A DNA stretch of 64,000 nucleotides from Streptococcus sp. S5. Lineage in GTDB: Bacteria; Bacillota; Bacilli; Lactobacillales; Streptococcaceae. Under the pieces are notes generated by a model that saw nothing but the letters and a program-made list of their open reading frames with translations, searched no databases and was not told the origin of the DNA. The position numbers and the translations under genes are program-made. The DNA lies in NCBI RefSeq assembly GCF_034134805.1, contig NZ_CP139419.1, forward strand, positions 558,001-622,000, read 5' to 3'. Below, piece after piece: positions 28,028-37,138 of the stretch. How positions within the stretch are numbered: position 1 is the stretch's first letter; every line of letters starts with the position of its first letter.

Positions 28028-28654
28028 ATGAAGTACAGAAAAGCAAAAAAAGCAGATCTGGATCAGGTGGTTCGAGTAGCCAGTACAGCCTTTGAGGACT
28101 ATCTATTTTTAAAAGTCATCAAGGATTTGGTGCGTGATCCCAAGCAGTATCCTGCCTTTGTTGAGGCAATGATGCGCATCTTGGTGAAGGTTTTTCTCAA
28201 GCACCATATTTGCCTTGTGGCAGAAAAAAACGATGAAATTTATGCGGTAGCCTTGTTGCAAAAAGGACCGATTCCTTTTCGGGCCTATCTCTTAAATGGG
28301 GGATTCGGTTTGCTCAAGTTTATTTCCTTGAAAAATATGTTGGCCTACTTTAAATTTATGGAGGACACGGATAAGGAATTGGAGGGAAATGTAGATTTTG
28401 ATTGGTATTTGATGCTTCTCGCAGTCGCCCCTAAACACCAACGGCAGGGCTATGGCAGTCGCTTTATGACAGAAGGAATTGAGCCTTTCTTGGAAGAGAT
28501 CAAAGGGGAAAAACTAGCCTTCTATACCAATACCAAAGGAAATGTCTATTTTTACACAAAAAATGGCTACAAGGAAGTCTATTCAAGTGAGATTAGCTTT
28601 AACCAAGTAGAGATGGGTAGTTGGTATTTCTTGAAAGAACTAAAAAAACACTAA
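28028..28654 (+). CDS. GNAT-family acetyltransferase
   Basis: 208 residues. GNAT acetyl-CoA loop VAPKHQRQGYGSRFM (about 137-151), then a terminal YFYTKNGYKEVYSSEI. An unusually long insertion (about 25-110) precedes the loop, as in the GNAT group common in Firmicutes whose substrates are unknown. RBS TAGGAGAGAAG. The first of two hairpins with the stem CACTAAGG/CCTTAGTG overlaps its stop codon. Confidence 0.85.
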   Translation: MKYRKAKKADLDQVVRVASTAFEDYLFLKVIKDLVRDPKQYPAFVEAMMRILVKVFLKHHICLVAEKNDEIYAVALLQKGPIPFRAYLLNGGFGLLKFISLKNMLAYFKFMEDTDKELEGNVDFDWYLMLLAVAPKHQRQGYGSRFMTEGIEPFLEEIKGEKLAFYTNTKGNVYFYTKNGYKEVYSSEISFNQVEMGSWYFLKELKKH

Positions 28655-28670
28655 GGATACAACCTTAGTG
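28649..28670 (+). terminator. Hairpin overlapping the GNAT stop codon
   Basis: CACTAAGG-ATACAA-CCTTAGTG with no T-tract. The same stem recurs at 28926 with a T-tract. Confidence 0.5.
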
Positions 28671-28671
28671 T

Positions 28672-28845
28672 CAGATTGATGACAAAGTCATTTTAGAAAC
28701 TTTCCTTAGGTGACTACGGACGTCAGCGAACTTCGAAGAAGTTCCATGACTTAGTTTTGAGCCTAAGGTCTCAAAACTCCCGAGCTCTTGAAACTATTAA
28801 GTTTCAAGAGCTTTTCTCACGTCGGAAAGTTTCAGTTGATGATTG
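28672..28845 (+). repeat. Repeat B, copy 1 (multi-branched structured element)
   Basis: Closed by AAACTTTCC/GGAAAGTTT (28697-28705 with 28824-28832). Inside are hairpins GAACTTC/GAAGTTC (28728-28744), TTTTGAG/CTCAAAA (28755-28776) and a 13-bp stem AGCTCTTGAAACT/AGTTTCAAGAGCT (28783-28812); an ATGAC/GTCAT hairpin lies just before the closing stem. Copy 2 at 44599 keeps the whole plan, with compensatory changes in the third stem. No open frame is shared. Confidence 0.8.
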
Positions 28846-28925
28846 AATAATTCTAACGAATAAATTTTTTTATTTTTACAGAAGTTAATAGATTTGTATA
28901 AAATAGCAATTTGTATACGCCTTCA

Positions 28926-28953
28926 CACTAAGGTGACAACCTTAGTGTTTTTT
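28926..28953. terminator. Terminator between GNAT and queG
   Basis: CACTAAGG-TGACAA-CCTTAGTG followed by six T. Same stem as at 28649, so repeat B sits between two copies of one hairpin. Confidence 0.75.
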
Positions 28954-30092
28954 CATTGTAGCTGTGAATCTGCTTGAATGCCGAATTTTTCAAAGAAAGC
29001 AGTTCGTTCTTCTATGATAGCATCGGTCGGATGTTTGATATTCCGTAAGAGCTCAACAAGGTCCGGCGTGACTTCACGAAGCAGTTGCCCTAAGGACCAG
29101 ATAGCCGTTGCAATATGAATCTGATTTTGTGAAGTTTCGATGATGTTCAGGAGCTTAGGGATGGCTGAGCGGTCATTGGCATTGGCTAGTGCGATAATTG
29201 CATTGCGTTGGAGGATATTCTTGCCTCGCCAGCTTCCAGCAACATGCCCGAATTTTTCCTTAAATTGTCCGTTAGACAGTTCAATAAAGGGGATCAACTC
29301 TGGATGAGCCAGATCAGGATCGATTTCTGTTGCCAAGGGATTATCCAGCCCTTTGTTATAAGGGCAGCTAATCTGACAGATGTCACATCCATAGATGACC
29401 GTTTTAATTTTCTTGCGAAATTCTAGGTCCATCATGCCCTTGTCTTGGGTTTGGAAGGACAAACAGCGTTTGGCATTCATAGAGCCATCCCCTATTAAAC
29501 AGGAGGTTGGGCAAGCATCTAAACAACGCCGACAGTCTCCACAACCATAGTCGACTGGTTGATCTGGTTCGATTTCGAGGTTGGTAATCAATTCCCCTAA
29601 AAACATGTAAGAACCGTATTCTTTTGAAATGACCAAGCCATTTTTTCCGATAAAGCCAATCCCTGCTCGTTGGGCGACGGCTGTATCTACCAGTGCTCCA
29701 GTATCGACCATACCCTTATATTCAAAATCCTGCGTCATTTCTTCAATCCCAGCAGCTAAGCGGTTGAGCTTGTCTTGAAGGACATAATGGTAGTCTAATC
29801 CCCAGCTGTTGGGGGTAAATTTTCCTCTTTTATAGGCTGTTTTTTGAGGTTGTTGCTTGAGTTTGTGGGGGTAGGCGACAGCGATTGAGATGATGGTCTT
29901 TGCGGAGGAGAGACTTAATTTGGGTTGGATGCGCTCTTCAATATTCTTATGCTCGAATCCAGAATTCCGTCCTTCCTCAACGGCCAAGCGGAGCGATTTT
30001 TCCAAATAAGCAAAGTCATCAGCAGTTGTAAATCCAATTTTTGAAATCCCAATAGAATGCGCCAGTTGGATAATATTTTCTTTTAGTGTCAT
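28953..30092 (-). CDS. queG: Epoxyqueuosine reductase QueG
   Basis: 379 residues. Cobalamin- and iron-sulfur-dependent enzyme for the last step of tRNA queuosine synthesis. N-terminal cobalamin-binding region (MTLKENIIQLAHSIGISKIGFTTADDF), two [4Fe-4S] motifs CGDCRRCLDACPTSC and CDICQISCPYN, then HEAT-like C-terminal repeats (about 270-360). I place the start at 30092; ATG at 30101 is three codons upstream. A TATAAT at 30105-30100 would start transcription almost at the start codon, so the message may be leaderless. Longer in-frame extensions overlap the divergent manA promoter and are unlikely. Confidence 0.92.
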   Translation of the reverse strand: MTLKENIIQLAHSIGISKIGFTTADDFAYLEKSLRLAVEEGRNSGFEHKNIEERIQPKLSLSSAKTIISIAVAYPHKLKQQPQKTAYKRGKFTPNSWGLDYHYVLQDKLNRLAAGIEEMTQDFEYKGMVDTGALVDTAVAQRAGIGFIGKNGLVISKEYGSYMFLGELITNLEIEPDQPVDYGCGDCRRCLDACPTSCLIGDGSMNAKRCLSFQTQDKGMMDLEFRKKIKTVIYGCDICQISCPYNKGLDNPLATEIDPDLAHPELIPFIELSNGQFKEKFGHVAGSWRGKNILQRNAIIALANANDRSAIPKLLNIIETSQNQIHIATAIWSLGQLLREVTPDLVELLRNIKHPTDAIIEERTAFFEKFGIQADSQLQ

Positions 30093-30151
30093 CCCTTTCA
30101 TTATACACAAAAATGAAGTTTCTGGCGAGAGAGGAAAATAATGGGAAGGGC

Positions 30152-30180
30152 TTTCAAAAACTTTCTTTTTTTTGTATAAT
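30152..30180 (+). promoter_or_regulatory. Promoter of manA
   Basis: TTTCAA, 17-bp spacer, TATAAT; close to and divergent from the queG start. Confidence 0.55.
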
Positions 30181-30207
30181 AGAAACATGAAATGCGAGGA
30201 GGATATT

Positions 30208-31152
30208 ATGGGACAACCATTATTTTTACATTCAGTCATGCAGGAAAAAATTTGGGGAGGAACTCGTCTGAAAGAAGAATTTGGTTACGAAATTCCGAGC
30301 GACCATGTCGGTGAATTTTGGGCGATTTCAGCCCATCCACATGGTGTTTCTAAAGTAGCCAATGGTCCATACGAAGGAATGGGATTGGATCAGCTCTATC
30401 AAGAGCACCGGGAATTATTCAGTAATCGTAAAGAGCCTGTCTTTCCTTTATTAACAAAGATTTTAGATGCCAACGATTGGCTCAGTGTACAGGTGCACCC
30501 AGATGATACCTATGCAATGGAACATGAAGGAGAACTTGGAAAAACTGAGTGTTGGTATGTGATTGCGGCTGATGAAGGATCTGAGATTATCTATGGACAC
30601 AATGCCAAGTCAAAAGAAGAACTCCGTCAGCAAATTGAGGACAAGAACTGGGATGCTTTGCTGACAAAGGTTCCAGTCAAGGCTGGAGATTTCTTCTATG
30701 TGCCAAGCGGGACCATGCACGCCATTGGTTCTGGAATTTTGATTCTTGAAACCCAACAGTCGAGTGACACCACCTACCGGGTTTATGATTTTGACCGCAA
30801 GGATGCTCAAGGAAACTTGCGGGAGCTTCACTTGGAAAAATCGATTGATGTGTTAAACATCGGTGAGCCGGCAAATAGTCATCCAGATACAGTTGTTGTC
30901 GATGATCTTCGAATGACCACCTTGGTTGCCAGTGATTTCTTCACTGTTTATAAGTGGGAACTGACTGGAAAAGCTGATTTTGAAAAGACTGCTGATTACA
31001 GCTTGTTAAGCGTCTTAGCCGGAGAAGGAAAATTGACGGTAGATGGAAAGGATTATCCTATTCGAAAAGGAAGTCACTTTATCTTACCGAGCGATGTTGA
31101 ATCTTGGACTTTGGAAGGGCAAGGTTTAGAATTGATCGTGAGTCATCCATAA
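30208..31152 (+). CDS. manA: Mannose-6-phosphate isomerase, class I
   Basis: 314 residues. Zinc enzyme that interconverts mannose-6-P and fructose-6-P. Cupin motifs: QVHPDDTYA (zinc His), GKTECWYV (zinc Glu) and FFYVPSGTMHAIGSG (zinc His), then the second cupin with LTVDGKDYPIRKGSHFILP. ATG at 30208 follows GAGGAGG; an upstream frame from 30172 overlaps the -10 box and is rejected. Confidence 0.95.
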   Translation: MGQPLFLHSVMQEKIWGGTRLKEEFGYEIPSDHVGEFWAISAHPHGVSKVANGPYEGMGLDQLYQEHRELFSNRKEPVFPLLTKILDANDWLSVQVHPDDTYAMEHEGELGKTECWYVIAADEGSEIIYGHNAKSKEELRQQIEDKNWDALLTKVPVKAGDFFYVPSGTMHAIGSGILILETQQSSDTTYRVYDFDRKDAQGNLRELHLEKSIDVLNIGEPANSHPDTVVVDDLRMTTLVASDFFTVYKWELTGKADFEKTADYSLLSVLAGEGKLTVDGKDYPIRKGSHFILPSDVESWTLEGQGLELIVSHP

Positions 31153-31157
31153 AAAAG

Positions 31158-31203
31158 AAAGGGTTTGAGTTAAAAGTTGTGAAACAACTCAAGCCTTTTT
31201 TAT
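31158..31203 (+). terminator. manA terminator
   Basis: GGGTTTGAGTT...AACTCAAGCC hairpin followed by T-tract. Confidence 0.75.
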
Positions 31204-31228
31204 CTGAAAACTTTTTTTATGTTAAGCC

Positions 31229-31259
31229 TTGACTCTGACCTAAGGGGAGGGGTTATACT
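31229..31259 (+). promoter_or_regulatory. MerR-type promoter with 19-bp spacer
   Basis: TTGACT and TATACT are 19 bp apart, the long spacer that MerR-family activators untwist. The spacer holds a GC-rich imperfect dyad (CTCTGACC...GGGGAGGGG). It is the only promoter seen for the MerR gene, so autoregulation is likely. Confidence 0.65.
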
Positions 31260-31269
31260 ATCCTTGTAA

Positions 31270-31418
31270 TACTCTTCGAAAATCAAATTCAAACCACGTC
31301 AGCGTCGCCTTACCGTATATATGTTACTGACTTCGTCAGTTCTATCTACAACCTCAAAGCAGTGCTTTGAGCAACCTGCGGCTAGCTTCCTAGTTTGCTC
31401 TTTGATTTTCATTGAGTA
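31270..31418 (+). repeat. BOX element (boxA-boxB-boxC)
   Basis: Bounded by TACTCTTCGAAAATC and GATTTTCATTGAGTA. Contains the reverse complement of the BOXA1R primer region (CGTCAGCGTCGCCTTACCG), TTACTGACTTCGTCAG and CTCAAAGCAGTGCTTTGAG hairpins and the boxC GGCTAGCTTCCTAG stem. One unit of each module. BOX is a MITE-like pneumococcal/mitis-group repeat. Here it separates the MerR-type promoter from its gene by lying in the leader. Confidence 0.9.
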
Positions 31419-31431
31419 CAAGGAGGAAATC

Positions 31432-32172
31432 ATGTACCATATCAAAGAAGCTGCAGAGCTGTCGGGTGTCTCTGTCAAGACCTTGCACCACTATGACAAG
31501 ATAGGACTTCTCGTTCCTGTGAAATCTGAAAATGGTTATCGGACATACAGTCAAGAAGATTTAGAACGATTACAGGTGATTCTCTACTACAAGTATCTAG
31601 GATTTTCCTTAGACCAAATAGCAGAACTCTTAGCTGAAGAAAAAGCTAACTTATTGCCCCATTTGACCAAACAGTTGGACTATTTGACTCAAGAAAGACA
31701 ACGTCTGGATACCTTGATTTCTACCTTGCAAAAAACCATTCAAGAACAAAAAGGAGAAAGAAAAATGACCATTGAGGAAAAATTCACTGGATTTAGCTAT
31801 CAAGATACTCAAAAATACCAGCAAGAGGCGGTAGAGAAGTACGGTCAAGAAGTCATGGACCAAGCGCTTGAGCGCCAAAAGGGGCGTGAAGATGAGGCTA
31901 CGGAAGCCTTCAACCAAGTTTTTCAAACTTTGGCGCAAAATCTCAAAGATGGTCTATCCGTATCCGCAAATGAAAATCAAAATCAGGCAGCTAAACTTTT
32001 AGAAGCAATTCGAACGTATGGATTTGACTGCTCTATAGAGGTTTTTGGCCATATCGGCAAAGGCTATGTCTATAACCCAGAATTCAAGGAAAACATCGAC
32101 AAGTTTGGAGCTGGCACAGCCCAGTACACTTCGGATGTCATTGCCCACTATGTGGCACATCAACCCAAATAA
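31432..32172 (+). CDS. MerR-family regulator with TipAS-like effector domain
   Basis: 246 residues: MerR helix-turn-helix (MYHIKEAAELSGVSVKTLHHYDKIGLL, 1-27), dimer coiled coil (about 75-110), and a C-terminal TipAS-type antibiotic/peptide recognition domain (about 115-246; EKFTGFSYQDTQKYQQEA, YNPEFKENIDKFGAG). Binds a drug and activates promoters with 19-bp spacers. ATG at 31432 follows AGGAGG; the in-frame region upstream is the BOX element. No obvious target gene other than itself is in the same transcript. Confidence 0.9.
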   Translation: MYHIKEAAELSGVSVKTLHHYDKIGLLVPVKSENGYRTYSQEDLERLQVILYYKYLGFSLDQIAELLAEEKANLLPHLTKQLDYLTQERQRLDTLISTLQKTIQEQKGERKMTIEEKFTGFSYQDTQKYQQEAVEKYGQEVMDQALERQKGREDEATEAFNQVFQTLAQNLKDGLSVSANENQNQAAKLLEAIRTYGFDCSIEVFGHIGKGYVYNPEFKENIDKFGAGTAQYTSDVIAHYVAHQPK

Positions 32173-32178
32173 AAAAGA

Positions 32179-32353
32179 GAGAGTGGGACAGAAATCGGTC
32201 ATTCGTTAGAATTCGATTTCGTCGTCCTACCTCCGCACAGTTGAGTAGGACTGTAAAAGCTGATGAAATCAGCGCAGTAGAGCCCACTCAACCACTGCGT
32301 CTTGCTCGACAATCCAAAAATAATTGAGAGGCTAGGATTTTTGTCCTAGCCTC
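32179..32353 (+). repeat. Repeat A, copy 4
   Basis: 175 bp beginning 7 bp after the merR stop. Six substitutions from copy 1. In the right-hand hairpin the arms read GGCTAGGA/TCCTAGCC, a perfect palindrome after a change in the right arm. Confidence 0.9.
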
Positions 32354-32451
32354 GTTTTTTGCTTGGATCAATTTGAAAAGAAGCTGGCTGATCTAAGAGA
32401 GGTTGGATAAATGAACACAATGAAAACTTTACGAAGATTTCACAATTTCAG

Positions 32452-32480
32452 TTGACAGTCTTGAAAAAAAAGAGTAGAAT
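32452..32480 (+). promoter_or_regulatory. Promoter of kimA-like gene
   Basis: TTGACA, 17-bp spacer, TAGAAT. Confidence 0.7.
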
Positions 32481-32500
32481 AACCCCAGTTTTATGAAAAA

Positions 32501-32534
32501 GAGGCAGGGAATTCCCGGCCTCATGATCTTTTTT
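32501..32534 (+). terminator. Terminator-like hairpin inside the kimA leader
   Basis: GAGGC-A-GGGAATTCCC-G-GCCTC then ATGATC and six T, ending 1 bp before the RBS CAAGGAG. It lies downstream of the promoter and upstream of the start codon, so it could act as an attenuator. Confidence 0.6.
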
Positions 32535-32547
32535 CAAGGAGTTTTTT

Positions 32548-34392
32548 ATGTTTTCAACATTGAAAAAATGGTTTATTGGCCGTCCGTTGAAATCTGGTGC
32601 AGAAGGTGAAGGCGGATTGCTAGGGAAAATGCAGGCTTTGGCCATGCTCTCTAGTGACGCACTTTCTTCTATTGCCTATGGTCCAGAGCAAGTTATCTTG
32701 GTCTTGATGACCGTATCAGCAGGAGCTATTTGGTGGTCCATTCCAATTGGGATTGTGGTCCTGGTTCTCCTAGCTAGTTTAACGATTTCTTATCGCCAAG
32801 TCATTCATGCCTACCCTCAAGGGGGAGGGGCCTATATGGTGACTACGGAGAACTTGTCTCCCAAAGCGGGTTTGATCGCTGGTGGTAGTCTCTTAGTCGA
32901 CTACATGCTGACAGTAGCAGTATCTGTGTCTTCCGGTGCAGATGCCATCACGTCAGCGATTCCATCTCTTCATCCTTATAATCTTCACATTTCCATTTTG
33001 TTGGTCTTGATTTTGATGCTGATGAACCTTCGGGGGCTACGTGAATCAGCGACATCATTGATGATTCCGGTATACCTTTTCATTGTCAGTACCATTGCCT
33101 TGATCGGCTATGGTGTGATCCAAATCTTGACGGGTCACTTGGCCTATAACGCAACTGCTCATGTGGGTCAAACCATTTCAGGGGTTAGTATTATTCTCTT
33201 ATTGCGGGCCTTTACGAGTGGATCCGCTTCCCTAACAGGGGTTGAAGCCATCTCCAATTCGGTTCCTTTCTTTAAGAAACCAAAAGCAAAGAATGCAGCT
33301 TCTACCTTGACCATTATGGCTTTGATTTTGGGGATCATGTTTGCAGGGATTACCTTCCTCAATTACTGGGTGGGTGTCGTTCCGGCTAAAGGGGTAACAA
33401 CTCTAGCCCAAATGGCCCAAGCCATCTTAGGGAATTCCCCAGTTGGACAAGCCTTCTTTTACATCTTCCAATTATCAACAGCCTTGATCTTGGCAGTTGC
33501 GGCTAATACCGGTTTCTCCGCCTTTCCAATGTTGGCCTTTAACATGGCTAAAAATAAATACATGCCACACATGTATATGGAAAAAGGGGATCGTCTGGGC
33601 TATTCTAATGGGATTTTGACCTTGGCGATTGGTGCCATCGTCTTGCTCTTGATTTTTGATGGACAAACAGAAAGCTTGATTCCGCTTTATACCATTGGGG
33701 TCTTCATTCCTTTTGCCCTTTCTCAAACAGGGATGGTGATCCACTGGAAACGCCAATATCAAAAAGGATTTCTTAAGTATTCGCTTGCCAATATCCTGGG
33801 GGCAGCCATCTGTTATGGAATTGTCTTGATCCTCTTATTATTCCGTTTGCGTGAGATCTGGCCCTTCTTCCCTATTATTGGTCTCTTGCTTTGGATGTTC
33901 TTGAGTATCCGTAATCACTATGATAAAGTTGCGGCTCAATTGCGCTTGGGAGGTAAGATCGAAAAGACAAGTTATGCGGGCAATACCGTGATTGTCCTTG
34001 TTGGGAATGTCACTCAGGTAAGTGTGGGAGCTATGAGTTATGCAAATAGCCTAGGAAACGATGTTATAGCTATGCACGTCTCAACGGAAGAAACCAAGGT
34101 TAAAGACGCTGAGGTAGCAGAAGAATTTAAGCACTATTTCCCTCATATTCGCTTTGAAAATGTCATGACCAGTTACCGGGATATTATCCAGCCAACAGTT
34201 GAATTTGTCTCAAAAGTGGCTGAGGAGGCCAAGGAAAAAGGCAACACCGTTACAGTCCTAGTCCCTCAATTTATCCCTAAAAAACATTGGCAAAATATTC
34301 TCCACAACCAAATGAGTTTGAAATTGAAGTATGCACTTCGTTGGCATGAAGAAGTGGTTGTGGCAAGCTATTCTTACCATTTGTCTGAATAA
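32548..34392 (+). CDS. kimA: KimA-like potassium transporter (APC superfamily)
   Basis: 614 residues: about 12 membrane helices in an APC fold (SSDALSSIAYGPEQ near the start, YPQGGGAYMVTTENL, GSASLTGVEAISNSVP) and a cytoplasmic UspA-like C-terminal domain (about 475-614, NTVIVLVGNVTQVSVGAM). This matches Bacillus KimA (formerly YdaO), a proton-coupled K+ importer inhibited by c-di-AMP; older annotation would say amino acid permease. No ydaO-type c-di-AMP riboswitch was recognised; instead the short leader has a terminator-like hairpin. Assignment to KimA is by overall likeness and is less sure than the fold. Confidence 0.75.
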   Translation: MFSTLKKWFIGRPLKSGAEGEGGLLGKMQALAMLSSDALSSIAYGPEQVILVLMTVSAGAIWWSIPIGIVVLVLLASLTISYRQVIHAYPQGGGAYMVTTENLSPKAGLIAGGSLLVDYMLTVAVSVSSGADAITSAIPSLHPYNLHISILLVLILMLMNLRGLRESATSLMIPVYLFIVSTIALIGYGVIQILTGHLAYNATAHVGQTISGVSIILLLRAFTSGSASLTGVEAISNSVPFFKKPKAKNAASTLTIMALILGIMFAGITFLNYWVGVVPAKGVTTLAQMAQAILGNSPVGQAFFYIFQLSTALILAVAANTGFSAFPMLAFNMAKNKYMPHMYMEKGDRLGYSNGILTLAIGAIVLLLIFDGQTESLIPLYTIGVFIPFALSQTGMVIHWKRQYQKGFLKYSLANILGAAICYGIVLILLLFRLREIWPFFPIIGLLLWMFLSIRNHYDKVAAQLRLGGKIEKTSYAGNTVIVLVGNVTQVSVGAMSYANSLGNDVIAMHVSTEETKVKDAEVAEEFKHYFPHIRFENVMTSYRDIIQPTVEFVSKVAEEAKEKGNTVTVLVPQFIPKKHWQNILHNQMSLKLKYALRWHEEVVVASYSYHLSE

Positions 34393-34406
34393 CGATCGCC
34401 TAAAGA

Positions 34407-34437
34407 AAAGATGTCTGCTTGAGCAGGCATCTTTTTG
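34407..34437 (+). terminator. Terminator after kimA
   Basis: AAGATGTCTGCTT/GAGCAGGCATCTT-type hairpin followed by TTTTT. Confidence 0.75.
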
Positions 34438-34492
34438 GATTTTCTTACACGAAAAAAACCACTCGAAAGTCTTGTAAGATACAGCCTTGATC

Positions 34493-34521
34493 TTGAAAAA
34501 ATGTTTAAAAAATGCTAGAAT
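34493..34521 (+). promoter_or_regulatory. Promoter of secA
   Basis: TTGAAA, 17-bp spacer, TAGAAT with a TGC extension. Confidence 0.65.
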
Positions 34522-34566
34522 AAAAAGAACATTTTAGATTTTGAAAAATTCAAAGTAAGGAAAAAA

Positions 34567-37086
34567 ATGGCAAATTTATTAAAAACAATTATTGAAAATG
34601 ATCGAGGCGAAATCAAACGCCTTGAAAAAATGGCTGATAAGGTCTTTTCTTATGAAGACCAAATGGCAGCTTTGACGGATGACGAATTAAAAGCGAAAAC
34701 AGTTGAGTTTAAGCAACGTTACCAAGATGGTGAGTCTTTGGATGATCTCTTGTACGAGGCTTTTGCAGTTGTTCGTGAAGCTGCAAAACGGGTTCTTGGT
34801 TTGTTCCCATACAAGGTTCAGGTCATGGGGGGAATCGTCCTTCACCATGGTGACGTTCCAGAGATGCGTACAGGGGAAGGAAAAACCCTAACAGCAACCA
34901 TGCCGGTGTACTTGAATGCCTTGTCTGGTAAAGGGGTGCACGTTGTTACCGTCAATGAATACTTGACAGAGCGGGATGCAACAGAGATGGGAGAACTTTA
35001 CTCATGGCTTGGCCTTTCAGTAGGGATCAACCTTGCAGCAAAATCTCCAGCTGAGAAAAAAGAAGCTTACCTCTGTGATATCACTTACTCAACCAACTCA
35101 GAGATTGGTTTTGACTACTTGCGTGACAACATGGTTGTGCGTGCAGAAAACATGGTTCAACGTCCATTGAACTATGCCTTGGTCGATGAGGTAGACTCCA
35201 TCTTGATTGACGAAGCGCGTACTCCGTTGATCGTTTCTGGTCAGACAGCTTCTGATACGAGCCAGCTCTATCACATGGCGGATGCTTATGTGAAGACCTT
35301 GACAGAGGACGATTACATTATCGATGTCCCATCTAAAACCATCGGTTTGTCTGATTCAGGAATCGATAAAGCAGAAAGCTACTTTAATCTTGAAAACTTG
35401 TACGATATTGAAAATGTAGCTTTGACTCACTTTATCGACAACGCCCTTCGTGCCAACTACATCATGATTTTGGATATCGACTATGTGGTCAGCGAAGATC
35501 AAGAAATCTTGATCGTCGACCAATTTACTGGTCGGACCATGGAAGGACGTCGCTATTCTGATGGACTTCACCAAGCGATTGAAGCCAAAGAAGGTGTTCC
35601 AGTTCAAGAAGAAACCAAAACATCTGCATCGATTACTTACCAAAACCTCTTCCGTATGTACAAGAAGTTGTCAGGGATGACAGGGACAGGGAAAACCGAA
35701 GAAGAAGAATTCCGTGAAATTTATAACATTCGCGTGATTCCAATTCCAACCAACCGTCCGATTGCCCGTATTGACCATCCAGACCTTCTCTACCCAAGCT
35801 TGAAATCAAAATTTAAGGCTGTTGTGGAAGATGTGAAGTCTCGTCATGAAAAAGGTCAACCAGTCCTAGTAGGTACCGTTGCCGTTGAAACCAGTGATTA
35901 CCTTTCTCAATTGTTGGTTCAAGCAGGTGTCCCTCACGAAGTTTTGAATGCGAAAAACCACTACAAAGAAGCGCAAATCATCATGAACGCTGGTCAACGT
36001 GGTGCTGTTACCATCGCGACCAACATGGCCGGACGTGGTACCGATATCAAGCTTGGTGAAGGTGTTCGCGAACTCGGTGGACTATGTGTTATCGGGACAG
36101 AACGTCACGAAAGCCGTCGGATCGATAACCAGCTTCGTGGACGTTCAGGACGTCAAGGGGATCCAGGTGAATCTCAATTCTACTTGTCTCTTGAAGATGA
36201 ATTGATGCGCCGTTTCGGTTCTGAACGGATCAAAGCAGTGCTTGATCGCTTCAAGTTGAGCGAAGAAGAATCGGTGATCCGTTCAAATATGTTCACCCGT
36301 CAAGTAGAGGGTGCACAAAAACGGGTTGAAGGAAACAACTACGATACCCGTAAACAAGTCCTTCAATACGATGACGTGATGCGGGAACAACGGGAAATTA
36401 TCTACGCTGAACGCTATGATGTCATCACAGCTAACCGTGACTTGGCACCTGAAATCAAGGCCATGATCAAACGGACCATCAAACGGATTGTTGAAGGGGC
36501 CAGCCACTCAAGCAAGGAAGAACGCGTTGAAGCGATTCTGAACTTTGCCAAATACAATTTGGTTCCGGAAGATACGATTTCTGCAAGCGATATTGAAGGA
36601 AAATCTGACAAGGAAGTTATCGATTACTTGTATGCACGTGCAGAAGAAATCTATGCTAGCCAAGTAGCGAAATTGCGTGACGAAGAGTCTGTGCAAGAAT
36701 TCCAAAAAGTCTTGATCCTTCGAGTGGTAGACAGCAAGTGGACGGACCATATCGATGCTTTGGATCAATTGCGAAATGCAGTTGGACTCCGTGGATATGC
36801 GCAAAATAACCCAGTGGTAGAATACCAATCAGAAAGTTTCCGTATGTTTAACGATATGATCGGATCGATTGAATTTGATGTGACTCGTCTCATGATGAAA
36901 GCCCAAATTCACGAACAAGAACGTCCACGTACGGAACACAGTATTTCAACAACTGCGACTCGCAACATTGCAGCGCAACAACAAGATATTCCAGCAGATA
37001 TTGACTTGTCACAAGTGAAACGCAACGATTTGTGCCCTTGTGGTTCAGGCAAGAAATTCAAAAACTGTCACGGGCGTAAATTTTAA
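34567..37086 (+). CDS. secA: Preprotein translocase ATPase SecA (housekeeping)
   Basis: 839 residues. Motor that pushes preproteins through SecYEG. Walker A in [14 protein letters not shown] (about 100-113), DEAD-box equivalent [16 protein letters not shown], and the C-terminal zinc motif [14 protein letters not shown] used for SecB or lipid contacts. Full length plus the zinc tail identify SecA1; accessory SecA2 proteins are shorter and lack the tail. It begins a run secA-aroG-acpS-alr known from pneumococcus. Confidence 0.98.
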   Translation: MANLLKTIIENDRGEIKRLEKMADKVFSYEDQMAALTDDELKAKTVEFKQRYQDGESLDDLLYEAFAVVREAAKRVLGLFPYKVQVMGGIVLHHGDVPEMRTGEGKTLTATMPVYLNALSGKGVHVVTVNEYLTERDATEMGELYSWLGLSVGINLAAKSPAEKKEAYLCDITYSTNSEIGFDYLRDNMVVRAENMVQRPLNYALVDEVDSILIDEARTPLIVSGQTASDTSQLYHMADAYVKTLTEDDYIIDVPSKTIGLSDSGIDKAESYFNLENLYDIENVALTHFIDNALRANYIMILDIDYVVSEDQEILIVDQFTGRTMEGRRYSDGLHQAIEAKEGVPVQEETKTSASITYQNLFRMYKKLSGMTGTGKTEEEEFREIYNIRVIPIPTNRPIARIDHPDLLYPSLKSKFKAVVEDVKSRHEKGQPVLVGTVAVETSDYLSQLLVQAGVPHEVLNAKNHYKEAQIIMNAGQRGAVTIATNMAGRGTDIKLGEGVRELGGLCVIGTERHESRRIDNQLRGRSGRQGDPGESQFYLSLEDELMRRFGSERIKAVLDRFKLSEEESVIRSNMFTRQVEGAQKRVEGNNYDTRKQVLQYDDVMREQREIIYAERYDVITANRDLAPEIKAMIKRTIKRIVEGASHSSKEERVEAILNFAKYNLVPEDTISASDIEGKSDKEVIDYLYARAEEIYASQVAKLRDEESVQEFQKVLILRVVDSKWTDHIDALDQLRNAVGLRGYAQNNPVVEYQSESFRMFNDMIGSIEFDVTRLMMKAQIHEQERPRTEHSISTTATRNIAAQQQDIPADIDLSQVKRNDLCPCGSGKKFKNCHGRKF

Positions 37087-37138
37087 GAGCTCCTCTGAAA
37101 TAGAAAGAGGATGGGTCTAGGTAGCATAAGGAGGCCGT

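Noticed and set aside
31321..31431. N-terminal extension of the MerR regulator into the BOX element
   Set aside because: MerR proteins begin directly with the helix-turn-helix; ATG at 31432 has AGGAGG before it and the upstream frame is BOX sequence.
32354..32547. Looked for a ydaO-type c-di-AMP riboswitch before the KimA-like gene
   Set aside because: The leader after the promoter is only about 60 nt and consists of one hairpin; the two-fold ydaO core does not fit.
34567..37086. Considered whether this secA is the accessory SecA2 that would go with the GtfA/GtfB-like genes
   Set aside because: Full 839-residue length, C-terminal CxCx8CH zinc motif and the conserved secA-aroG-acpS-alr order mark it as housekeeping SecA.
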